64,000 nt of DNA from DAIMFL01 sp964372215 (GTDB lineage Bacteria; Pseudomonadota; Alphaproteobacteria; Dongiales; Dongiaceae). The stretch covers positions 62,001-126,000 of the forward strand of contig CAYJQC010000011.1 in NCBI GenBank assembly GCA_964372215.1, in the 5' to 3' direction. The notes under the pieces are model-generated. The model worked only from the letters and a program-made list of their open reading frames with translations, made no database searches and was not told where the DNA came from. A program made the position numbers and the translations under genes. Within the stretch, counting starts at the first letter, position 1, and every line of letters begins with the position of its first letter. Positions 25,577 to 32,453 of the stretch are shown piece after piece.

Positions 25577-26206
25577 TCAGGGCGCCTCCGGGTCGATCCC
25601 CGCGGCCAGCGCCATGCGCACCAGGTGCGACAGGCTCTTGGCCTGCATCTTCTCCATCACCCGGGCCCGGTGGACCTCGACCGTGCGCGGGCTGATTCCC
25701 AACTCGTAGGCGATCACCTTGTTGGGGTTGCCGATGATGAGCTGGTGCAGCGCGTCGTGCTCGCGCGGGGTCAGCTGCTGCAGCCCGTCGAGTCCGGCCG
25801 CGCCGGCTTCCGCGCCGCCGCCGGACCGGGCCTCGGCGAGCGCGCCGCGGATGCGATCGATCAGGATGCCGTCGTCGAACGGCTTCTCCAGGAAGTCGAA
25901 GGCGCCGGCCTTCATCGCCTTGACCGCCAGCGGTACGTCGCCATGGCCGGTGATGATGATGATCCGGAGCCCGGGATGTGCGCCGGCCAGGCGCTGCTGG
26001 ATCTCCAGACCGCCGAGATCGGGCATCTGAACGTCGAGCAGCACGCACCCGGTCTGGCCGGCGGCAAGCGCCGCCAGGAAGGCCTTGCCCGAACCGAAAG
26101 TGCGGACCTCGAGTCCATCGGATTCGACGAGCGCTCCCAGGGAGTCGCGCACGGCTTCGTCGTCGTCGACGATGAACACCGTGCCCATCTCGCCCAGCCC
26201 CTGCAT
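25577..26206 (-). CDS. FixJ-family response regulator (REC-LuxR HTH)
   Basis: This 209-residue transcription factor has a receiver domain with Asp58 in LLDVQMPD, the family ITGHGD and AFDFLEKPF boxes, and a C-terminal LuxR-type helix-turn-helix (LTPREHDALHQL to ISPRTVEVHRARVMEK). It is probably phosphorylated by the CHASE2 kinase, whose ELNQPL box is typical of FixJ partners. The family TVF/YIVDDD start suggests either residue 1 or the methionine at residue 7. It is the first gene of the regulator-receiver-FecR-OmpA-kinase row on the minus strand. Confidence 0.94.
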   Translation of the reverse strand: MQGLGEMGTVFIVDDDEAVRDSLGALVESDGLEVRTFGSGKAFLAALAAGQTGCVLLDVQMPDLGGLEIQQRLAGAHPGLRIIIITGHGDVPLAVKAMKAGAFDFLEKPFDDGILIDRIRGALAEARSGGGAEAGAAGLDGLQQLTPREHDALHQLIIGNPNKVIAYELGISPRTVEVHRARVMEKMQAKSLSHLVRMALAAGIDPEAP

Positions 26207-26373
26207 CGGCTATGCCCGTATCCAGCCGGCACCACGAAACACGTCGTTCCGGCCGGCGGCCGGAACGTGTCTCGCGGACCCTAGCATTCCGCGCGGGCTT
26301 GTCCCAGGGGCAGATCGTGATGTGCAGATCGTGATGGGCGGCACGGCGACCGCCGGCCCGTTTCGAGGGTCGA

Positions 26374-26946
26374 TCAGTCGTGGACCGGAAAGCTGCCGTA
26401 GGCGCCCATCAGATAGCGGTCCTCGGGGTCGAGGCCGCGCACCGGCATGAACACCGCCCGGTAGAACACCATGTGACCCGGGGCCGCCCGGAAGGCGTCC
26501 TCGATCTCGACCGGGGCCTGTTCGCGCATGGCGTCGCAACAGGCGCCGATCAGCGCCGGCAGGCGCGGCAGGATATCGTTCAGGGCGCGGCCGATCAGCC
26601 GCTGGCCGAATGCCGCCTCGACCCGTTCGCCGCACAGCACGAAGACGCTGCGCGTGGCGTCCGGATCGCAGGACAGTAGAAAGCGGTCGGCCCAGTCCTC
26701 GGGACTGCGGTGCGGGGCGAGATCCTTCAGCAACGGCAGCTCGGCGCCGGTGCGCAGGCGCAGCCAGTCCTGCAGGGCCCGGCGGGTGGCGCGCCGCTCC
26801 TGGCCGTTCGGCTGAAAACCCGCGCCATCGGATTTCTGCAGGCGGATGGTGCGCGACCCGCGGGCGCCGGCCGCCGATGCGTTGGGGCTGCGCGCGGCCG
26901 GCGGGCGGCGGCTCGAATCGTCGGCCCTGGGGAGATCGTCGCTCAT
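26374..26946 (-). CDS. PAS_5-like domain protein
   Basis: This protein of about 190 residues has a disordered basic N-terminus of some 45 residues. A compact domain follows that looks like the PAS_5-type sensors common in alphaproteobacteria, with DWADRFLL, FVLCGERVEAAFG and a GHMVFYRAVFMPV strand near the end. No output domain is present. The ATG at 26946 was chosen. A GTG five codons upstream lies directly behind GAGGAA and is too close to that site to be favoured. It precedes the two-component row on the same strand at 167 bp, so it may feed it or act alone. Confidence 0.7.
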   Translation of the reverse strand: MSDDLPRADDSSRRPPAARSPNASAAGARGSRTIRLQKSDGAGFQPNGQERRATRRALQDWLRLRTGAELPLLKDLAPHRSPEDWADRFLLSCDPDATRSVFVLCGERVEAAFGQRLIGRALNDILPRLPALIGACCDAMREQAPVEIEDAFRAAPGHMVFYRAVFMPVRGLDPEDRYLMGAYGSFPVHD

Positions 26947-27168
26947 GGCAGCCACTTGCACTTCCTCTTGGCGGTCGCCTGGGTCCGTGCTGCCTTGCTG
27001 CCGGAACCCGCACGCGGCGCGGCCGGCAGGCGGGGGGCCCGCATGTCGTCATGCAGCCGTCAATCTGGCCGGTTCTCGGCGACAATGCGGGCAGGTCGCG
27101 GCAGCGATAGGCTCGGTCCGTGACGCCGGATTGATACCAGTGGACGCGGCTGCCGTTTATTCGGATTA

Positions 27169-27175
27169 GTACGTA
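27169..27175. promoter_or_regulatory. GTACGTA motif, copy upstream of the PAS-like gene
   Basis: This is the third GTACGTA site. It lies about 220 bp upstream of the PAS-like gene and 40 bp below the ClC stop codon. It shares its downstream GC dinucleotide and an AT-rich upstream flank with the copy at 25555. A regulatory role is inference. Confidence 0.25.
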
Positions 27176-27188
27176 GCCCGAACCAGCG

Positions 27189-27208
27189 GCCGCGCCGTCC
27201 GGCGCGGC
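27189..27208 (-). terminator. GC-rich hairpin after the ClC gene
   Basis: GCCGCGCCG and CGGCGCGGC form a tight 9-bp inverted repeat just downstream of the ClC stop codon on the minus strand. No T-run follows, so it would be a weak or Rho-assisted terminator at best. Confidence 0.3.
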
Positions 27209-27214
27209 GCGCGG

Positions 27215-28987
27215 CTATTCGGCGAATTCGTCGATGATGCGGTCGGCAATGCGCTGCCGGGTGAGCACGCCAACGACGTTGTCGGGCCGCGGAATGCCGT
27301 GGCGGTCGACGACCAGGGCCAGATCCCGCTTGCGCCGCCCCATGCGCTGCATCACTTCGCGCAAGAAGTCGTCGCCGCGCACCACCAGGAAGTCGCGGGT
27401 GAGCCGCGCGCGCTCGGGTCTGCCATCGGCGCCGATCGGCATCACGCCGAGGATGCGCCGCCCCTCGACGAGCAGAACATAGCCCGGCGCGGCCCCGCCG
27501 GCGGCGGTCGCCAGCCCGGCCTCGTCGACGACGTCGTGCAGCGGCACCGCCACGTCGCGCGCGTGGCGGATCATGAACATGTGCGAATGGCGTTCCTTCG
27601 GGATGTGATGGCCGCGTCGCACCAGCTTCATCGTGTAGATGTTCTCTTCCATCAGCACGCGTCGGACACCCACGGCCAGGGCCACCGCGATGATCGATGG
27701 CACGATGGCGCCGTAGTCGCGCGTCATCTCGAAGGTCATCAGAATTGCGGTCATCGCCGCACCGGTGCCCGAGCCGACCACCGCCGCCATGCCGATCACC
27801 GCCAGAACCGCCGGATTTATTCCGGCGTCCGGCCACAACGCCGAGAACAGGGCCCCGAGCGCGCCGCCGATGGTCGCGCCGAGGAACAGTGACGGCGAGA
27901 AGATGCCGCCCGAGGCACCGGCGGCAAGGCTCACCGTGGTCGCGAGCAGCTTGGCTACAAACAGCAGCAGCAGCACCCAGAAGACCGTGATCTCGCCGCG
28001 CAGGACCGCCTGGATGGTGGCGTAGCCGACGCCGCCGACGTGATACTGGCCCAGCGTCTCGTACATCACGTAGAGCAGGACGCCGATGCCGGTCATGCCG
28101 ACGAGGCTGCGCGTGTAGGCATTGCCCGGCATGGCGTCGAAGCGATCCTCCATCCAGTGCAGCGAGCGCACGAACAGCGCCGCCGCGCCGCCGCACAGGA
28201 CCCCGAGCACGACATAGGCCGGCAGCAGCGCGATCGAGGTCGGGAACGGCAACTGCACCATGTAGCTGAGGGGCATTGCGAATGCCGGGTCGAAGCCGAA
28301 GAACAGCCAGCCGACATAGGTCGCCGCGCCGGTGGAAATCACCACCGGCAGAAAGGTGCGGGCGCTGACTTCGGGCAGCATCAGCTCGATGGCGAACATC
28401 AGGCCGCCGAGCGGCGTGTTGAAGGTGGCGGCGATTCCGGCGCCCCCGCCGGCGGCGACCAGGGTGATGATCTGCCAGGACGGCAGCCGGGCCAGTTGGC
28501 CGATGGCCGAGCCGATGCCGCTGCCGATCTGGATGATCGGACCCTCGCGACCGACCGAGGCGCCGCTGCCGATCGACAGCGCCGAGGCCAGCGACTTCAC
28601 GAAGATCACCGCGGTGCGGATGCGGCCGCCGCGATAGTAGATGGCGTCGAGCACCTCGGGAACGCCATGGCCGCGCGCCTCGGGCGCGAAGCGGCGGACC
28701 AGGAAGACGACGACGAGGCCGCCGATGACCGGCGCCAGGATGACGAACGGGCCCCAGGGGTTGGCCGGGTCGAACGCGTTCGCGTCGTAGTGGATGGACA
28801 GCGTTCTAACGAAAAATGCGTTGTGTATCAATGCAATGAGCGCACGCAGCGCGACCGACCCGAAGCCGGTGACGAGCCCCACGGCAAGCGCAAACAGACA
28901 CAGGATCGGCAAGCCGACTCGCCGTGCCGGCAGTGCCGGGGCTGATGGCCGCGCGGATGTGGGGCGGGGGCCGGAAACCGGATCCAA
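27215..28987 (-). CDS. ClC-family chloride channel/antiporter with CBS-type C-terminus
   Basis: This 590-residue transporter carries the ClC signature motifs: RGHGVPEV (residues 105-112), GREGP with gating Glu148 (146-150), and GIFSPSLFLGA later. A cytoplasmic C-terminal region of about 120 residues looks like a CBS pair. The position matching the internal proton glutamate of E. coli ClC reads as leucine next to Glu201 (FAIELML), so proton coupling may differ. A TTG start is supported by AAGAAGGAC seven bases upstream (GAT CCG follows). It stands alone on the minus strand. Confidence 0.93.
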   Translation of the reverse strand: MDPVSGPRPTSARPSAPALPARRVGLPILCLFALAVGLVTGFGSVALRALIALIHNAFFVRTLSIHYDANAFDPANPWGPFVILAPVIGGLVVVFLVRRFAPEARGHGVPEVLDAIYYRGGRIRTAVIFVKSLASALSIGSGASVGREGPIIQIGSGIGSAIGQLARLPSWQIITLVAAGGGAGIAATFNTPLGGLMFAIELMLPEVSARTFLPVVISTGAATYVGWLFFGFDPAFAMPLSYMVQLPFPTSIALLPAYVVLGVLCGGAAALFVRSLHWMEDRFDAMPGNAYTRSLVGMTGIGVLLYVMYETLGQYHVGGVGYATIQAVLRGEITVFWVLLLLFVAKLLATTVSLAAGASGGIFSPSLFLGATIGGALGALFSALWPDAGINPAVLAVIGMAAVVGSGTGAAMTAILMTFEMTRDYGAIVPSIIAVALAVGVRRVLMEENIYTMKLVRRGHHIPKERHSHMFMIRHARDVAVPLHDVVDEAGLATAAGGAAPGYVLLVEGRRILGVMPIGADGRPERARLTRDFLVVRGDDFLREVMQRMGRRKRDLALVVDRHGIPRPDNVVGVLTRQRIADRIIDEFAE

Positions 28988-29417
28988 TTTTTTGTCCTTC
29001 TTGCGCGCGCGCTTTGGCTCACCCGACGGCGGTCGCGCGCGCCCGGTCGGGCACGCGCACTGAAGATTGCCGCCGAAACTGACAACGCGCCGAGTTCAGA
29101 CGGGAATGGCTTGGGAATACAACGCCATCGTTGCCAACGCAAACCCGGGCGGGGCGGACCCGACGGGGCGGTCGAGGGCGCCGGAGTCATTCCCTGCGAC
29201 AGGCTATCGCGTCAGGAGCTCACGGATGGGCGCGACAACGGCCGATTCCGCGGACGGCGAGCCTCTCCGCCGTCCGACGCGACAGCCGCCTGGCGTGTCG
29301 ACGGCGGGGATTCCCCGGGGCGTCGTCGACAGGCCGCGGTTCCGGCAGGTTGCCGGTTGCCGGGCGGGCGCGGGGCACACCGATCGGGTGGCCCCGCTGG
29401 GTTCTCGACAGCGCCGC
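28988..29417. other. 430-bp gene-free stretch with one hairpin
   Basis: No supported gene lies between the ClC start and the end of the sulfide operon. The stretch must hold the ClC promoter, though no good hexamer pair was recognised. A stem-loop at 29296-29331 (TGTCGAC with GTCGACA, and an inner GGGGA/TCCCC) lies 87 bases beyond the DUF2892 stop codon and could end the sulfide operon transcript, but it lacks a T-run. Confidence 0.4.
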
Positions 29418-29621
29418 TCAGCGGAAGGCTTCGCCCGGCCGCAGTCCGACGCGCTTCAGGATCATGGCCAGCGGGCAGAAGCCGGTGAACGACGCCTGCA
29501 GCAGGTTGGCGCCGACGAAGGCGGTCAGCCACAGCCAGTTCGGGCTGTGGTATTGCGACAGCAGCAGGCTCACCAGCACCACGGTGCCCGCGAAGGCCAT
29601 TACCGCACGATCGATCGACAT
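29418..29621 (-). CDS. DUF2892 small membrane protein
   Basis: This 67-residue protein has two membrane segments (about residues 5-22 and 28-50) and the family FTGFCPLAMILKRVG ending with its conserved cysteine. DUF2892 proteins commonly occur beside rhodaneses and sulfide oxidation enzymes, and this one is 72 bp downstream of the sulfide:quinone oxidoreductase gene on the same strand. It may help move sulfur species or anchor the pathway at the membrane. That function is inference. Confidence 0.9.
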   Translation of the reverse strand: MSIDRAVMAFAGTVVLVSLLLSQYHSPNWLWLTAFVGANLLQASFTGFCPLAMILKRVGLRPGEAFR

Positions 29622-29693
29622 GGTCAGTCTCTCCTCTTGCTCGGGTATAGTTCGGCCCTCGCGGGCGTTTCCTCGATCCCCCCGGCCGCGGGC

Positions 29694-30968
29694 TCAGGCC
29701 CGCAGCTTCTCGACCCCGATCAGCTTGAGCACGTACTTCTCGTAGACCGGCTCGCTGACGCCCTTGCGCACCTTGCGCAGGAAGTACTTCTCGAAGGCGA
29801 CCTTGGCGAGGTGGACCCAGCGGCCCTCGCTCGACCAGTTGACGTTCCTCGGCGGAATCTCCGGCATGGCGACGAAGGCGATGCCGGTGTCGCCGAAATC
29901 GGCCAGGCAGACGGCATTCCAGGTCGCCTCCTCGGTGGCCTCGCGGCCATCGATGAGCGAACGGATGTTGCGCGCCGCCGCGGTCACCATGGATTCGATC
30001 ATGTAGCCGGTCTTCGGCACGCCGGTCGGCACCGGCGTCGCCTCGACCGGCGGGATGGCGATGCACACGCCGACCGCGAAGATGTTGGGGAATTTCGGAT
30101 TGCGCTGCTTGTGGTCGACCAGGATGAAGCCGCGCGGATTGGTCAGCCCCTCGATGCCCTTGACCGCCGGGATGCCGCGAAACGCCGGCAGCATCATCGA
30201 AAACTTGAACGGCAGCTCGTGCGCCTTCTTGTCCTTGCCGTCCTCGTCGACTTCGGTGACGAACATCTTGCCGTCCTCGACCTTGGTGGTCTTGGCGTTG
30301 GCGATCCACTTGATGTGGCGCTCGCGCATCGCCGACTCGAGCAATCCCTTGGTGTCGCCGACGCCGCCCAGGCCGAGATGGCCGACATACGGCTCGGACG
30401 TGACGAAGGTCATCGGCACCTTGTCGCGGATCTTCCGCCGGCGCAGGTCGGTATCCATGATCATGGCGAACTCGTAGGCGGGCCCGAAGCAGGACGCACC
30501 CTGTACCGCGCCGACCACGATCGGGCCGGGATCCTTGCAGAACGCCTCCCAGGCCGCGGCCGCGTCGGCCGCGTGGTCGACATGGCAGATCGACTTGGTG
30601 TGGCCGCCCTGCGGGCCCAGCCCCGGGATTTCGTCGAACGCGAGCTCGGGCCCGGTGGCGATCGCCAGGTAGTCGTATTTCAGGACCTGGCCATCGGCCA
30701 GGGCGACCTCGTTGCGGTCGGGATCGACCTTCTCCGCCGCGGCCGCCACGAACTCGATGCCGTGCTTCGCCAGCAGCGGGCCGATCGGCATGCGGATGTC
30801 GTCCGGCTTGCGCCAGTTGACCGCCACCCAGGGATTCGACGGCGTGAAGTGGAAGTTCGGATCCTTCGAGACCACGATGATCCGATCGCCCTTGCGGGCC
30901 AGCGCCTTCATCTCGTAGGCCATCGGCACGCCGCCGATGCCGGCGCCGAGAATTACGATATCAGCCAA
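29694..30968 (-). CDS. sqr: Sulfide:quinone oxidoreductase, type I
   Basis: This 424-residue flavoprotein oxidises sulfide to polysulfide and passes electrons to quinone at the inner membrane. The FAD-binding GAGIGG motif lies at residues 8-13. Three cysteines fall at 128 (SICHVD), 160 (GASCFG) and 354 (NAVCLADFGD), matching the catalytic trio of the Acidithiobacillus enzyme (128, 160, 356). The TTG at 30968 was chosen: GGGGAG lies at good spacing, the protein then begins with ADIVILGAG as family members do, and it overlaps the repressor stop codon. An ATG at 31013 would lie inside the repressor gene. It is co-transcribed with the SqrR/BigR-type repressor. Confidence 0.95.
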   Translation of the reverse strand: MADIVILGAGIGGVPMAYEMKALARKGDRIIVVSKDPNFHFTPSNPWVAVNWRKPDDIRMPIGPLLAKHGIEFVAAAAEKVDPDRNEVALADGQVLKYDYLAIATGPELAFDEIPGLGPQGGHTKSICHVDHAADAAAAWEAFCKDPGPIVVGAVQGASCFGPAYEFAMIMDTDLRRRKIRDKVPMTFVTSEPYVGHLGLGGVGDTKGLLESAMRERHIKWIANAKTTKVEDGKMFVTEVDEDGKDKKAHELPFKFSMMLPAFRGIPAVKGIEGLTNPRGFILVDHKQRNPKFPNIFAVGVCIAIPPVEATPVPTGVPKTGYMIESMVTAAARNIRSLIDGREATEEATWNAVCLADFGDTGIAFVAMPEIPPRNVNWSSEGRWVHLAKVAFEKYFLRKVRKGVSEPVYEKYVLKLIGVEKLRA

Positions 30969-31338
30969 GGCGTTTCTCCCCGCGGGCCCGCGCCCTTTGC
31001 GCGCGTCCGCCATTGGCGGCTCTGGCGGCCGCTTTGGTTTCGGGCTTGTTGCAGAAAATGTCGTGCAGCACGTTGATGACTTGATGCACGTCAGTGCCGG
31101 CCAGCGAGTAGTAGATACTCTGGGCCGCGCGGCGGGTGACGACGACCCCGTCGCGGCGCAGCCGCGCCAAGTGCTGCGACAGGGCGGACTGGCTCAGGCC
31201 GGTGGCGTCCTCGAGCTCGGAAACGCGCCGCTCGCCGTTCAGCAACTGGCACAGGACGAACAGCCGATGCGGATTGCTCATCGCCTTGAGCAGGCGGGCC
31301 GCTTGTTCGGCCTGGGCTTCCAGCTCTTGTATATTCAT
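30961..31338 (-). CDS. ArsR-family dithiol repressor, SqrR/BigR type
   Basis: This 125-residue winged-helix regulator probably senses persulfide. Two cysteines, Cys30 (FVLCQL) and Cys96 (HDIFCN), are spaced 66 residues apart, as are the redox pair Cys41/Cys107 of SqrR. The recognition helix region reads LSQSALSQHLARLR. Persulfide would link the cysteines by a tetrasulfide and release DNA. The ATG at 31338 is preferred over a TTG at 31374, because that TTG is part of the promoter -35 box. The sulfide oxidoreductase overlaps its end, so the product controls its own operon. Homology to metal-sensing ArsR is only at family level, because no metal-site cluster is visible. Confidence 0.93.
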   Translation of the reverse strand: MNIQELEAQAEQAARLLKAMSNPHRLFVLCQLLNGERRVSELEDATGLSQSALSQHLARLRRDGVVVTRRAAQSIYYSLAGTDVHQVINVLHDIFCNKPETKAAARAANGGRAQRARARGEKRLG

Positions 31339-31340
31339 AG

Positions 31341-31374
31341 TTGCTAATTTAGATAGTGCTAATATATTTGTCAA
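31341..31374. promoter_or_regulatory. Overlapping divergent promoters with inverted-repeat operator
   Basis: On the minus strand, TTGACA (31369-31374) and TAAATT (31346-31351) are separated by 17 bp and point at the repressor gene. Transcription would start within a few bases of its ATG, giving an almost leaderless message. On the plus strand, TTGCTA (31341-31346) and TATATT (31363-31368) are 16 bp apart and point at the efflux genes. TTAG and CTAA at 31349-31352 and 31359-31362 form an inverted repeat inside both promoters. One bound repressor could therefore silence both directions. The hexamers are direct observations; the regulation is inference. Confidence 0.6.
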
Positions 31375-31403
31375 TGCCCCCGCACAGGAACGGAGCGATC
31401 ATC

Positions 31404-32453
31404 ATGACCGAGCAGCGAACGAGTTCCGGAAGCACGCTGCGGGCCGCGTGGCGTCGCCTGCGACGGGTCGGCCTGGTGGCCGGGCTGCTGCTTGCGGCGC
31501 CCGCGGCTGGCGCGCTGGCGCAGGAGTTCCCGGTCGCGACCCGACCGATCGCCGACCTGAAGGCGGTGTTCGCCACCGTCGAGAGCATCGACCAGACCGT
31601 GGCGCGCACCCGCATCGGCGGCACCATCGGCGGGCTCGCGATCGACGAAGGCTCGGAGGTCGAGCTCGGCCAGCGGCTCGCCGTGGTCGGCGATCCCAAG
31701 CTGCCGCTGCAGCTCGTCGCGCTCGACGCCCGCATCCGGGCGCTGCAGGCGCAGCGCGCCTTGGCCCAGACCGATCTCGATCGAGTGAGCAAGCTGCGCA
31801 GCTCGGGAACGGTGAGTCAGGCCCGACTGGACGAATCGCGCACCAATCTCGACGTGGTGATCGGCGATCTCGCCGCCATGGCGGCCGAGCGCGCGGTGGT
31901 CGCAGAGCAGCTCGCCGAGGGCGCGGTGCTGGCGCCCGCCGCCGGCCGGGTCCTGCGGGTCGAGGTGGTCGACGGCCAGGTGGTGCTGCCGGGCGAGACG
32001 GTCGCCTTGATCGCCACCGACCGCTACGTGCTGCGCCTGCGCCTACCGGAACGCCATGCCCGATTCATCCGGGAAGGCGACCGGGTGCTGGTCGGCGCGC
32101 GCGGGCTGGAGACCGCGCCGGAGAGCCTGGCCGAGGGTCGCGTTCGCCAGGTCTATCCGGAACTGGCGGGCGGCCGGGTGGTGGCCGACATCGACGCCGA
32201 GGGCATCGGCGACTTCTTCATCGGCGAGCGCGCCCGGGTCTACGTCGCCACCGGCGAGCGCGCGGCGATGGTGGTGCCGCCCGGCTATCTCTACAAGCGC
32301 TTCGGCGTCGACTACGCGCTGGTGAAGGACATCGGCGAGACCGTGGTGCAGGCGGGGCTGCCGGTCGAGGGCGGGATCGAGGTCCTGTCGGGCCTGAAGC
32401 CCGGCGACGTGCTGCTGCCGCCGGCCGGTGCGGACGCCGAGGCCGCCCCGTGA
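31404..32453 (+). CDS. RND efflux system membrane-fusion (periplasmic adaptor) protein
   Basis: This 349-residue adaptor links an RND pump to the outer membrane. A long basic leader and signal/anchor segment (residues about 19-42, ending ALAQ) is followed by a biotinyl-lipoyl-like half (GTIGGLAIDEGSEVELGQ), a short coiled hairpin (about 95-150), the second lipoyl half (GAVLAPAAGRVLRVEVVDGQ) and a beta-barrel domain. The ATG at 31404 has AGGAACGGAG upstream. The end overlaps the pump gene (GTGA), so the two are coupled. It diverges from the sulfide repressor, so it may belong to the same regulon. Confidence 0.93.
   Translation: MTEQRTSSGSTLRAAWRRLRRVGLVAGLLLAAPAAGALAQEFPVATRPIADLKAVFATVESIDQTVARTRIGGTIGGLAIDEGSEVELGQRLAVVGDPKLPLQLVALDARIRALQAQRALAQTDLDRVSKLRSSGTVSQARLDESRTNLDVVIGDLAAMAAERAVVAEQLAEGAVLAPAAGRVLRVEVVDGQVVLPGETVALIATDRYVLRLRLPERHARFIREGDRVLVGARGLETAPESLAEGRVRQVYPELAGGRVVADIDAEGIGDFFIGERARVYVATGERAAMVVPPGYLYKRFGVDYALVKDIGETVVQAGLPVEGGIEVLSGLKPGDVLLPPAGADAEAAP

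Noticed and set aside
29067..29417. Open frames in the gap beside the sulfide operon
   Set aside because: No domain, no convincing ribosome-binding site, and arginine-rich composition typical of non-coding GC-rich DNA.
31338..31374. TTG at 31374 as the start of the repressor
   Set aside because: That TTG is the first part of a perfect TTGACA -35 box; the ATG at 31338 gives the usual family length.
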